DNA from: CBDAKK01 sp965196605
Lineage (GTDB): Bacteria; Spirochaetota; Spirochaetia; WTKD01; G963693115
Reading direction: 5' to 3'
DNA length: 64,000 bases
Assembly (NCBI GenBank): GCA_965196605.1
Contig: CBDAKK010000002.1
Coordinates: 62,001-126,000 of the forward strand
A program made the position numbers and the translations under genes. Of the stretch, positions 27,121 through 35,632 are shown one piece after another (the stretch's first letter is position 1; the number at the start of each line of letters is the position of its first letter). The notes under the pieces are model-generated. The model did no database searches. It had not been told where the DNA came from and saw only the letters and a list, made by a program, of their open reading frames with translations.

Positions 27121-27194
27121 GGAGACTGACGGGACTTGAACCCGCAACAACCAGAACCACAATCTGGCGCTCTACCAATTGAACTACAGTCTCC
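27121..27194 (-). tRNA. tRNA-His(GTG)
   Basis: Anticodon loop TTGTGGT gives GTG. The extra G at position -1 is encoded and faces C73, the histidine identity element. First tRNA of a four-gene minus-strand cluster (His, Arg, Lys, Leu). Confidence 0.95.
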
Positions 27195-27306
27195 GTGTGT
27201 TTCATTATTGTAGCATATTTACACCTTGAGAGGGCAAGAACCCAAACTTGTAATGTGCCACCTAAGTGCAACACGCAACACTGCTTGCAGTATTGCACAA
27301 GCGCAA

Positions 27307-27340
27307 TAAAAAACTCACACACACATTTATGTGGGAGTTT
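27307..27340 (-). terminator. Rho-independent terminator of the downstream lipoprotein gene
   Basis: Stem of about 9 bp with one mismatch (ACTCACACA with TGTGGGAGT), followed on the minus strand by a run of six T. It lies 25 bases after the stop of the lipoprotein gene at 27365. Confidence 0.7.
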
Positions 27341-27364
27341 GCATACAAGCACTAGGCTCGGCGG

Positions 27365-27748
27365 CTATTTCTTTTTGTAAATATTACCTTTTTGATCTTC
27401 TAATTTTGCACCGTTGTCTAGTACTTTCACTGATTCTTTTCCCGTTACTTTCACACCACTAGAAGTACCTAACACTTTATAGGTATAGTCTAATATGATC
27501 ATCCCTGATTTATCTTTTAATTCAGCATCTGTGAATTCAATAGTTTTTACAAAATCTTTTCCTGTTGCCTTCATCCAAACACCTCCCGAAACTTTGTTAC
27601 CACTTTCACGCTTGAGTCTGTACTGAATAGTCGCTTGGCCAACAGTCTCCTCATACGTGCCATCTATATTTACAGATGCTGCTGTATCACAACTTTGCAG
27701 TGCGATGGAAATATCACACACAAAACTCACTTGCCATTTTCTTGTCAA
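27365..27748 (-). CDS. Small VLDNG-family lipoprotein, N-terminus uncertain
   Basis: 127 aa as read from a TTG at 27748. From the Cys in ALQSC onward it matches the family: VNIDGTYEET, IQYRLKRESGNKVSGGVW, IEFTDAELKDKSG and the end VLDNGAKLEDQKGNIYKKK. The signal region (WQVSFVCDISIAL) is short and interrupted by Asp. No ribosome site precedes it and the ATG just upstream is in another frame. The 5' end may be damaged, or an unseen start is used. Compared with 4470-5063 it lacks the helical insert. Function unknown. Confidence 0.6.
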   Translation of the reverse strand: MTRKWQVSFVCDISIALQSCDTAASVNIDGTYEETVGQATIQYRLKRESGNKVSGGVWMKATGKDFVKTIEFTDAELKDKSGMIILDYTYKVLGTSSGVKVTGKESVKVLDNGAKLEDQKGNIYKKK

Positions 27749-27974
27749 CTATTTTGCTGAAAAATAATTACGCTACGAAAGCTTGTGCGACATTAGAGAT
27801 TACAGGTGCCCATTATTCTGCTTTTGATTCTTTTTGACCCAAGAAGGAATTCGTATATCATGTGACGGCATGGTATAAAAATACAAAGAACACACACCAG
27901 ATGGCGTATCTTCGAGTATTGCGATATTGCGTTATACTATAACCTAACTTATACGCTAGAAGTAGGGAGTGATA

Positions 27975-29213
27975 ATGCAAAACCTATATGAAACGCTATC
28001 ATCGAGAGGCTATCTCTATCAATACACCGATGAAGAGGGTATTGTAGGACTCTTACAGAAAAAAGAACCCCTTACCTTTTACATGGGCATAGACCCCACT
28101 GCTGACAGCTTGCACATAGGGCATTTTTTTGCACTTATGATGTTTCGCTATTTGCAAGAAGCGGGACACAAGGGCATTCTCGTTATTGGGGGAGCGACCG
28201 CCTTGGTTGGTGACCCCACGGGCAAAAGCGATTTGCGCAGAATGCTTTCTTTTGAGGAGGTTGAACACAACCTCAATGAAGTAAAAAAACTGGCCTCACA
28301 GTTCATTGTAATGGATGGAGAGAACCCCGCGCTTATTCTAAACAATGGGGATTGGATTAACTCCTATAGCTACACAAACTTTTTGCGCGATGTTGGCACG
28401 CATTTTAACGTGAACACCATGCTCAACAGCGATGCGTACGCCAAGCGTTTGGAAGCGGGCGGGCTTACCTTTTTGGAAATGGGCTACATGCTGATGCAGG
28501 CCTATGACTTTGTCTACCTCAACAAAAAATATGGTTGTACCCTGCAAATTGGCGGCAGCGACCAGTGGGGTAACATTGTTGCCGGTGTGGCGCTACACCG
28601 TAAGCTTGAAAACACGGCGCGTGAACACACTATTTATGGGCTCACCTGCCCCTTGCTCACCACCAAGGACGGTGCAAAAATGGGTAAAACGGAGACGGGC
28701 ACGCTGTGGGTGGCACGAGAAAAAACGACTGCCTTTGATTTTTATCAGTACTTTTACAACGTAGCTGACGAAAACGTAGAGAAACTGCTGCTCTTGTTTA
28801 CGCGGATTTCGCAAGAGGAAGTACAAGACTTGATTGCAAGCGACATTGTGCAAGCAAAAAAGACTATGGCGTACGAAATAACAAAACTGGTGCATGGACA
28901 GGCTGAAGCAGAAAAAGTAACGCAAGCCTTGCGCGCGCTTTATACAAGCTCGGATGCGGTAGAAAATGCGCCTTCGGTTTCAATAGGTCGTGAGGCACTC
29001 ACTCTCGGCATGGACATTATTTCATTCCTTGTGACAATCAAGCTCATTGCCTCCAAGTCGGAAGCACGGCGCCTTGTTACACAGGGTGGCATTTCCATAA
29101 ACGGGACTCGAGTAACAGACGCTGAACATATGGTAGGCCTTGAAGACAGCAACGAGAATTGCATCATGGTCAAAAAAGGCAAGAAGCACTTTTTAAAAGT
29201 TACTATTAGCTAA
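27975..29213 (+). CDS. tyrS: Tyrosyl-tRNA synthetase
   Basis: Charges tRNA-Tyr. 412 aa from ATG at 27975, preceded by AGGGAG with 5-base spacing. Class I signatures: HIGH as DSLHIGHFFAL and KMSKS as GAKMGKTETG. The tyrosine pocket has MGYMLMQAYDF and QIGGSDQWGNI. C-terminal S4 RNA-binding domain (LIASKSEARRLVTQGGISIN). Confidence 0.97.
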   Translation: MQNLYETLSSRGYLYQYTDEEGIVGLLQKKEPLTFYMGIDPTADSLHIGHFFALMMFRYLQEAGHKGILVIGGATALVGDPTGKSDLRRMLSFEEVEHNLNEVKKLASQFIVMDGENPALILNNGDWINSYSYTNFLRDVGTHFNVNTMLNSDAYAKRLEAGGLTFLEMGYMLMQAYDFVYLNKKYGCTLQIGGSDQWGNIVAGVALHRKLENTAREHTIYGLTCPLLTTKDGAKMGKTETGTLWVAREKTTAFDFYQYFYNVADENVEKLLLLFTRISQEEVQDLIASDIVQAKKTMAYEITKLVHGQAEAEKVTQALRALYTSSDAVENAPSVSIGREALTLGMDIISFLVTIKLIASKSEARRLVTQGGISINGTRVTDAEHMVGLEDSNENCIMVKKGKKHFLKVTIS

Positions 29214-29301
29214 CGTTTTTTGCTTCACCATTATAATAGTACACAGGCTTTACTCACATGAGGCATAGCCACATACACACTCAAGGAGCGTAAGCATTAT
29301 A

Positions 29302-30147
29302 GTGCACAAAAGCGTAGCAAAACACATTGCGGGAAAGAACATACTCATTAGCGGCGCAGGCACGGGGCTTGGCAGAGAAATTGCCACGCTCTTGTGTGCA
29401 CAGGGCGCGCGCTTAGTGCTAGTAGGCAGAACGGAGCAAACGCTGCAAGAGAGCGTAGAACTGTGTCATAAGCATTCACAGCAAGCAGAGCAACCCAAAG
29501 GAGCATGCCACCACTACGTAGCAGACGTGAGCACATGGGAGGGCGCGCGGCAAGCTGTAGAATATGCAGAGACTACGTTGGACGGCGTAGACATAGTTGT
29601 TGCAAATGCGGGCAGAAGTATGCACGCGCCTATACAAGAGTGTATGCCCACGGCCTTTGAGGCAATGATGCAGAGCAACTACTACAGCGCAGTAAATCTC
29701 ATTCAACATGCACTACCGCACATTATAAAACGCAGCGGCATTGTCTGCGCCGTTACTTCCATACAGGCGCTTATAGGCGTACCAAACCACGCGCCCTACG
29801 TTGCGGCAAAACACGCACTCTCCGGCTACCTTGAGACGCTTGAACTCGAGCATCCCGAAATTTCCGTGGTAGAAATAATACCGGGATGGATACACGGAAC
29901 AGCCTTGCGTTCCAGTGCCATAGACGGAAGGGGGCGCATCATTGCAGGCAGGGACGAACACAAGCGACATTCGCGCAGCAGCGTGAGCGTGGAAGAATGC
30001 GCTACCGTTAGCATTGATGCTATTGCTCACAAAAAGCGCTACGTGTACCGCCCTAAGTTTTGGAAAAACATCCTCTTTGCAAAATTTTTCTTTCCCCGCA
30101 CGCTCCAAAAAGTTATAATCAAGCGTCAAAAATACAGCGCTTCGTAA
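29302..30147 (+). CDS. Short-chain dehydrogenase/reductase
   Basis: 281 aa. Rossmann motif GAGTGLGREIA, NAG motif in VVANAGRSM, catalytic Ser in VTSIQAL and YxxxK in PYVAAKHALSG. The C-terminal ~35 residues are basic and hydrophobic (FWKNILFAKFFFPRTLQKVIIKRQ), suggesting membrane association, as in 3-ketodihydrosphingosine reductase-like SDRs (inference). The GTG start is 13 bases from AAGGAG; an in-frame ATT at 29296 would be 7 bases from it. The last 147 bases are repeated downstream of the multicopper oxidase gene at 31696-31842. Confidence 0.88.
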   Translation: MHKSVAKHIAGKNILISGAGTGLGREIATLLCAQGARLVLVGRTEQTLQESVELCHKHSQQAEQPKGACHHYVADVSTWEGARQAVEYAETTLDGVDIVVANAGRSMHAPIQECMPTAFEAMMQSNYYSAVNLIQHALPHIIKRSGIVCAVTSIQALIGVPNHAPYVAAKHALSGYLETLELEHPEISVVEIIPGWIHGTALRSSAIDGRGRIIAGRDEHKRHSRSSVSVEECATVSIDAIAHKKRYVYRPKFWKNILFAKFFFPRTLQKVIIKRQKYSAS

Positions 30148-30198
30148 GAAGTTTCTAAAAATTTGAAAAAAATGTAATTTTTGCCTATTATTGAAGTG

Positions 30199-31665
30199 AT
30201 GAGACTACCACATTTTTCACTAAGATTGTTTTTCATCAATGTTGTGGTACTATTTTTTCTCGGCCTCTCGTTGTTGTATGCCGAACCCTTGTTCATACTT
30301 CCCCTTGATACTGGGAATGTTACCCAAAAATCAAACGGAACTACACAGAGAACCTTTACGCTAACTGCCCAAGCAAGCAATGCAAACAAAGAAGCACGCT
30401 TTACCACACTGTACTACGAAACCCCAAATGCACAGAATACACGATATGTACTAGGCCCTGTGTTAAAAATAAACAGGGGCGACATTGTCCGCGCAACAAT
30501 ACGTAGTGCCCTTCCTGTAAAAACCTCCGTGCACTGGCACGGGATAAAGGATATGCCCTCTTCTGCAGACGGAGTTTTTTACCCTGTAGAAATAAAAGGT
30601 TCAACAAACATAGCGTTTACTGCGAATCAACCCGGCGGCTTATCGTGGTTTCACCCACACTTACATAAAACGACGGCAGAGCAGGTATACCGAGGACTTA
30701 TAGGCGTTTCATTGGTGGAAGACCCACAAAACCCTATGGAAATGGCCTTACCACGCACATACGCAGTAGACGATTTTGTGCTTGTACTTACCGATAAAGA
30801 GGTTACAAAAAATGGAGCAGTAGAATATAAGCCAAGGGCAATGGATTATGTAATGCGCGGATACCGAGGAAACTACGTACTCACGAATTGGCAATTTTCG
30901 CCGAGGCTTAAAGTACCTCAAGGACTGGTTCGCTTTCGTTTCCTTAATGCGTCAACAAGTAAGGAAATCAGCGTAAGCACGAATAAAAATATTTCCATGT
31001 ATCGAGTAGCAAGCGGCGGCGGTGTTTTAGATGCTCCGAGGAAAACACAATCGGTATTTTTAGTTGCGGGTAACCGAGCAGAAGTTCTTATCGATACGAA
31101 AAACTTCTCAGAAGAAACATTCTCGTTTGTAAGTTCGGGAGTATCTCGCAATAACTCAAAAAGGCAGCAGTCCATTCTTAACGTGAGTATAGAAACACGC
31201 AAGTCTCCTATTCAAAAATTACCAAAAAAGATATTAGAATCAAAAGATGCCTTTACGCCTCCAAAAAAGTTTGAAGCTAAAAGAAAATTTGTCTTTGCTG
31301 GCGCTAACATGATGAGTAGAAACAGTGCTCCCTTCACAATAAATGGTAGAGCCTTTTCTAAAGATCGCATAGACACCACAAGCAAAGCAGGCACATGGGA
31401 AGAATGGGCCATTACCAGCAAAAGGGGCATGCACGGCTTTGACCACAGCCTTCACGTTCACGGGGGGAGTTTCATCGTCACCTCTGTCAATGGTAAAAGC
31501 CCAAATGCTGATTATGCAGGTTGGCAGGACACCATATACATACGTCCCACAGATGTGGTAAAAATTGCAGTACCAATTACAAGCTCCAAAGGCTTGTACG
31601 TATATCATTGCCATATTTTAGAGCACGAAGATGTTGGCATGATGGGGACACTGTCGGTACAATAA
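30199..31665 (+). CDS. Multicopper oxidase (CueO/FtsP-like), exported
   Basis: 488 aa from ATG at 30199, which gives a clear signal peptide (LRLFFINVVVLFFLGLSLLYA). All copper-binding blocks are intact: HWHGIKDMPSS, WFHPHLHKTT, HSLHVHGGSF and YHCHILEHEDVGMMG, with Met as likely axial ligand of type 1 copper. Family members oxidise Cu(I), Fe(II) or phenols in the periplasm, so a role in copper tolerance is inferred. The gene is bracketed by an SDR and a duplicate of its 3' end, suggesting that it was inserted here or that a neighbour was deleted. Unusual for treponemes. Confidence 0.92.
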   Translation: MRLPHFSLRLFFINVVVLFFLGLSLLYAEPLFILPLDTGNVTQKSNGTTQRTFTLTAQASNANKEARFTTLYYETPNAQNTRYVLGPVLKINRGDIVRATIRSALPVKTSVHWHGIKDMPSSADGVFYPVEIKGSTNIAFTANQPGGLSWFHPHLHKTTAEQVYRGLIGVSLVEDPQNPMEMALPRTYAVDDFVLVLTDKEVTKNGAVEYKPRAMDYVMRGYRGNYVLTNWQFSPRLKVPQGLVRFRFLNASTSKEISVSTNKNISMYRVASGGGVLDAPRKTQSVFLVAGNRAEVLIDTKNFSEETFSFVSSGVSRNNSKRQQSILNVSIETRKSPIQKLPKKILESKDAFTPPKKFEAKRKFVFAGANMMSRNSAPFTINGRAFSKDRIDTTSKAGTWEEWAITSKRGMHGFDHSLHVHGGSFIVTSVNGKSPNADYAGWQDTIYIRPTDVVKIAVPITSSKGLYVYHCHILEHEDVGMMGTLSVQ

Positions 31666-31695
31666 CAATCCTTTAAGATACCTGTCTTTTGCAGC

Positions 31696-31842
31696 GCTGC
31701 CGTTAGCATTGATGCCGTTACTCAAAAAAAGCGCTACGCGTACCGCCCCAAGTTTTGGAAAAACATCCTCTTTGCAAAATTTTTCTTTCGCCGCACGCTC
31801 CAAAAGGTTATAATCAAGCGTCAAAAATACAGCGCTTCATAG
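31696..31842 (+). pseudogene. SDR gene remnant: duplicated 3' end
   Basis: 147 bases matching 30001-30147, the last 48 codons plus stop of the SDR gene, with about 11 differences by my count. The reading frame is intact to TAG, and the encoded end (KFWKNILFAKFFFRRTLQK) differs only by mild changes. No start or N-terminal part remains. Best explained as the tail of a former tandem SDR paralogue. Confidence 0.85.
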
Positions 31843-32054
31843 ATACACGTCATCACAACAAACCACAAGCTCCCAAATGTTACAGGGCATTATAAATATA
31901 AAGAGCGCGTCATCATTACAAGCACCTCACGGCAAATACAAGAAATTCTTCGTCGTTATCTTGCATTTTTCAAATTTACTACCCCTAAACCACTATTTTC
32001 AGTTATTATTTAATATAATTAAGCATTAGCATACTAAACTACAAGAGGTGAATT

Positions 32055-32678
32055 ATGAATTTTAGCATTAACACTTTGGACAAAAATGTCATTACTCTCA
32101 TGAAAAGTAGTAATTGTTGGAATGAGAAAAGTCCATTGGAATTGAGTGAGCTTGTCATGTTAGAGCTAACGTATATCAAGTTTGACCAAAAAGTTTGCGA
32201 TGATGGAGTGCTTATTAGTTCTGAGAGACTTGCAAAACGTGTATTAAATATATTTAAGTCTTTATTTGAAATCAGGTTTCCAATTGCTAATATCACACCT
32301 GCATATCATTTTAAGCATGCAAGTGATGAATTATCTATGCAACATAACAGTACTTCTTGCTTTAATGCTCGCACTATTGCTGGCACAAACCGACTTTCTT
32401 TACATGCTTACGGAGCAGCCATTGATATTAATCCGATACAAAATCCATATCTTCGTATTAATACTGATAGTTCATCAATCGTAGTGTCGCCCAAAGCAGG
32501 AATTTACCATGTAAATCGTAATTATGAATATATTGGAAAGGTTAATAGTGAGGTGATAAATATTTTTAAGCAAAATGATTTTTCAGTATGGGGAGGAAGC
32601 TGGAAAAATCGCTACGATGCAATTGATTATCAACATTTTCAAGTTTCAGATGAATTGCGTAAACAGATTGTAGGCTAA
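32055..32678 (+). CDS. D-Ala-D-Ala carboxypeptidase/endopeptidase-like, peptidase M15
   Basis: 207 aa, AGAGGTG just upstream. The C-terminal ~120 residues match the M15 (VanY/endolysin-like) domain: NSTSCFNARTIAGTNRLSLH, YGAAIDINP (His and Asp zinc ligands), YEYIGKVNSEVINIFKQN, WGGSW and DYQHFQV (third zinc ligand His). The N-terminal ~80 residues are helical and unfamiliar. No signal peptide is seen, so it is cytosolic or released by lysis or a holin. The gene is visibly AT-richer than its neighbours, suggesting transfer. Confidence 0.85.
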   Translation: MNFSINTLDKNVITLMKSSNCWNEKSPLELSELVMLELTYIKFDQKVCDDGVLISSERLAKRVLNIFKSLFEIRFPIANITPAYHFKHASDELSMQHNSTSCFNARTIAGTNRLSLHAYGAAIDINPIQNPYLRINTDSSSIVVSPKAGIYHVNRNYEYIGKVNSEVINIFKQNDFSVWGGSWKNRYDAIDYQHFQVSDELRKQIVG

Positions 32679-33919
32679 GCAACTGAATTCAAATTATTGT
32701 GGGAAACAGAGAAAAACTCTGCAAGATTAAATTTATGGGACTTTCGAAATTAATGGCATTCTCTGCTACATGCACTAGTGTACAGTGCGTGAATACTCGT
32801 ATGCTACTGCGTCTTGTTCCCTATGGCCTAGTCCCACCCACCACCCTTTTTTTGCGCAGTGGCACTTTATATTTCACCACACAGCGGCGCTTATATAATA
32901 GCTTGCATCCCCTCGCTTCGCTCGTGAGCGTCATCACAGCCGTCCCATGGACGGGACGCATTGGCTGACAGGGATGTTAAAAAAAGAAAAGTCGGGAGCG
33001 CTGAAAAGCGCGAGCGGCTAGAAACAATTAAAATAAGTGTTGCGTAGCAACACAGAAATGGAGCTTATAGCAAGAACGGCCATCCGAGGCATCGTCATAG
33101 TGCAACTCGCTGCGTGGCAACAAAAGACGTTCATAGAAACAGCGTCAGCTACAATACAAACACCCGCACGTAGCGCACTCACACAAACTCACTTCCATAC
33201 AATCTTCATACTTGCGTACAGTATCTATGTCATTACTGCTTTAGCTCACAGGATGTTTTTCTTTTCTTTTTGGTTCTTTTTCTTTTCTTTTCATGCAAGT
33301 TCCATCTTTGCTTCGCTTCGCTCCGCCATTTAATAGTTTGCATCCCCTCGCTTCGCTCGTGAGCGTCCTCACAGCCGTGCCATGGAGGGCACGCATTGGC
33401 TGCCAAGGATGGTAAAAGAAAAGAAAAAGAACGGCCATCCGAATGAATAGCGTATTTAAAACCGCTGCTTGGCAACAGAAAGCGTTCATACAATATCGCG
33501 TGAGCCATAACACAGAAAGACGCACGTAAGCGCAATACCGCATCTTACCCAACAGGGGGTGTGGGGGCTTGCCCCCACAGCGGCTTTTTCTTTGGTGCGA
33601 GTACTCCATTTCTGCTACGCTGCGCTCCGCAATCTGAATGTCAGCACCCCCTCGCTTCGCTCGCGACTTTCTTTGGTACTCTTCTTTCTTTTCTTTTTGC
33701 GTCGCACAAAAAGAAAAGAAAGAAAGTACGGTCAACCGAGGCGTCATCGTATTACATCACGCGCCGTGGCAACACGCAGCGTGCACACACAAGGCGCAAG
33801 CATGATACACACGGCGTGCAGCCTACTCGCGCGTAGCGCCAAAAGGCGTTCACTCAGTACTCGGGGGGGTGTGGGGGCAGCTCCCCCACAAAGGCAAACC
33901 TGCACAGCAACAAAAAGCA
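32679..33919. repeat. Intergenic mosaic of repeat modules (block E)
   Basis: No gene. The first 200 bases are non-repetitive. Then come the CCATGG hairpin module in reverse (about 32936-32966), the hairpin GTGTTGC-gta-GCAACAC (33037-33053) and the GTGCTAAAGCAGTAATAAC-type module in reverse (about 33208-33257). Next are GAGCGAAGCGAGG-type and CCATGG-type modules (33340-33420), ATCCGAATGAATAGCGTAT (about 33435-33453), a GC-rich hairpin (33552-33582) and a long polypyrimidine/polypurine hairpin (33677-33728). A second GC-rich hairpin (33866-33893) ends 27 bases before the leuA promoter. Confidence 0.75.
33677..33728. repeat. Long polypyrimidine/polypurine hairpin
   Basis: A pyrimidine-only arm of about 20 bases after GGTAC and a matching purine arm ending in GTAC, with a short GC-rich loop (GCGTCGCAC). 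One extra base in the left arm. Same family as 54274-54325, 56775-56824 and 60507-60554. Confidence 0.8.
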
Positions 33920-33948
33920 TTGACATACATGTGATAGGAAGTTATAAT
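33920..33948 (+). promoter_or_regulatory. Consensus sigma-70 promoter of leuA-cimA
   Basis: TTGACA at 33920-33925, exactly 17 bases of spacer, TATAAT at 33943-33948: both hexamers and the spacing are perfect. Transcription would start near 33955, leaving a leader of about 130 nt before leuA. Confidence 0.85.
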
Positions 33949-33971
33949 TAATGTAAATATTATAATAAAAT

Positions 33972-34010
33972 TTGCAAGCATACTACTTCTTATTATTTCT
34001 CCATGAGTAA
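33972..34010 (+). CDS. Possible leucine-rich leader peptide of the leuA operon
   Basis: A 12-codon frame starting at TTG: MQAYYFLLFLHE, with Leu codons TTA TTA and CTC around one TTT. Its stop (34008-34010) is 7 bases before the antiterminator arm at 34018. No ATG and no ribosome binding site is visible, so translation is unproven, but content and position fit a leu attenuator. Confidence 0.4.
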   Translation: MQAYYFLLFLHE

Positions 34011-34017
34011 TGTGTAA

Positions 34018-34062
34018 GAAGGATTATGTAAAGAAAAGCCATCCTTCGTGGATGGCTTTTTT
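34018..34062 (+). promoter_or_regulatory. Attenuator: antiterminator and terminator in the leuA leader
   Basis: Terminator: AAAAGCCATCC (34034-34044) pairs with GGATGGCTTTT (34050-34060), loop TTCGT, T run to 34062. Antiterminator: GAAGGAT (34018-34024) is exactly complementary to ATCCTTC (34041-34047), which uses part of the terminator's left arm and loop, so the two folds exclude each other. It lies 27 bases before leuA. The inferred role is leucine-responsive attenuation. Confidence 0.7.
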
Positions 34063-34088
34063 ATTATGTTGGACTTAAGGAGGATACC

Positions 34089-35606
34089 ATGAACGACATA
34101 CGAATTTTTGATACTACCTTGCGCGATGGCGAACAGTCTCCGGGCGCATCCATGAGCATAGCACAAAAGCTGACGCTCGCTCATAGGCTTGCCGACATGG
34201 GTGTTGATGTTATTGAGGCGGGGTTTCCTATTTCATCTGCGGAGCAATTTCAAGCAACACAGCGCATTGCTCAAGAAGTGCGAACGAGCACGATTGCAGG
34301 GCTTGCGCGTGCGGTAGAAAAAGACATTGATGCTGTGTATGAAACTGTAAAGGATGCAGTGTTTCCACGCATTCATGTCTTTCTTGCGTCATCTCCCATT
34401 CATAGAGAATACAAGCTGAAAAAAAGCAAGGAAGAAGTACTAGCAATGACGGAAAAGGCCGTTTCCTATGCACGGAACAAATGCGCTGATGTGGAGTTTT
34501 CTCCCGAAGATGCAACGCGCACCGAACTTGATTTTTTGGCACAGGTTGTGGAGATTGCCATTAAGGCGGGTGCTACTACGGTGAACATTCCAGATACGGT
34601 TGGCTACACTACGCCCGGTGAAATGGCTAAAATAATACGCTTTTTGAAAGAGAATGTTGCCAACATAGACAAGGCTGTTATTTCTACGCATTGCCACAAT
34701 GATTTGGGGCTTGGCGTTGCAAACAGCCTTGCTGCTGTAGAAGCGGGCGCGCGACAAATTGAGGCTACGATAAACGGCATAGGTGAGCGTGCAGGCAACG
34801 CTGCCTTAGAAGAAGTAGTCATGGCGCTTGAAGTACGCAAAGACGTGTGGAATGTTTCTCATAATATCAAGACGGAGCATTTGTATCCTGTGTCTAAACT
34901 TATGAGCACTATGATTGGATTTCCTATTCCTCGCAACAAGGCCATTGTGGGAGAAAACGCCTTTGCACATGAGGCGGGCGTGCATCAAGATGGGGTACTC
35001 AAGCACCGTGAAACCTATGAGATTATGAATGCTCAAATGATAGGACGTGAAACGAGTAGCATAGTTTTAGGGAGGCACTCGGGCTTGCATGGGCTCACAA
35101 GTCGTTTGCGCGCTTTGGGCTTGGAGTTAGAGTCAAAAAACATGGACGAGTTGTACAAGAAATTTTCGCAGCTTGCAGACAAGAAAAAAGAAGTGTACGA
35201 TGAGGACTTGTACGCATTGGTTAATGACGTGCGTAACGATGAAAAGCAGTTGTACGAACTGGTGGATGTAAAGGTGTTTTTAAACGCAGATGCTGCACCT
35301 AAGGCCAATGTTACCATCAATGCTCCCGAGGGTAGCAAAACTTGTGAGGAAACTGGCGACGGTCCCGTAGATGCAATTTTTTCGGCAATTGCAAAGGCCT
35401 GTGGGCGTAAGGTAACCTTAAAGGAATTTCACATTAATGCGATAACACCGGGTACCGATGCGCTTGGAGAGACCATGGTAATAGTAAGCATTGACGGAAA
35501 TGATTACACGGGGCGCTATTCTTCGACCGATATTTTGCATGCAAGCGCGCATGCCTATCTTTCGGCGATAAACAATTACGTGCTACGAACACAAAGCACG
35601 ATGTAA
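34089..35606 (+). CDS. leuA: 2-isopropylmalate synthase
   Basis: First committed step of leucine synthesis: acetyl-CoA plus 2-oxoisovalerate. 505 aa with AAGGAGG upstream. Catalytic barrel: FDTTLRDGEQSPGASM, VIEAGFPISS, VEFSPEDATRTE, NIPDTVGYTTPGEM and STHCHNDLGLGVANSLA (HxHND-type metal site). GIGERAGNAALEEVVMAL is typical of LeuA. The C-terminal LeuA allosteric domain (about 390-505) is present, so leucine feedback is likely. It is followed 26 bases later by cimA and preceded by an apparent attenuator. leuBCD are not in the window. Confidence 0.95.
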   Translation: MNDIRIFDTTLRDGEQSPGASMSIAQKLTLAHRLADMGVDVIEAGFPISSAEQFQATQRIAQEVRTSTIAGLARAVEKDIDAVYETVKDAVFPRIHVFLASSPIHREYKLKKSKEEVLAMTEKAVSYARNKCADVEFSPEDATRTELDFLAQVVEIAIKAGATTVNIPDTVGYTTPGEMAKIIRFLKENVANIDKAVISTHCHNDLGLGVANSLAAVEAGARQIEATINGIGERAGNAALEEVVMALEVRKDVWNVSHNIKTEHLYPVSKLMSTMIGFPIPRNKAIVGENAFAHEAGVHQDGVLKHRETYEIMNAQMIGRETSSIVLGRHSGLHGLTSRLRALGLELESKNMDELYKKFSQLADKKKEVYDEDLYALVNDVRNDEKQLYELVDVKVFLNADAAPKANVTINAPEGSKTCEETGDGPVDAIFSAIAKACGRKVTLKEFHINAITPGTDALGETMVIVSIDGNDYTGRYSSTDILHASAHAYLSAINNYVLRTQSTM

Positions 35607-35632
35607 CCTTTATGCGGTTAAGTGAGGTATGT

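Noticed and set aside
27700..27780. Frameshift in the signal peptide of the 27365 lipoprotein
   Set aside because: No single-base change I tried restores a good signal sequence, so the 5' end is left uncertain instead of being called a frameshift.
33241..33747. Lys/Glu/Phe-rich ORFs in the polypurine stretches
   Set aside because: They arise from the AAAGAAAAG hairpin arms, recur on both strands in each repeat block, and have no start signals.
33955..34088. T-box riboswitch in front of leuA
   Set aside because: The leader is only about 130 nt and lacks the conserved T-box sequence and Stem I; the peptide-type attenuator explains the stems better.
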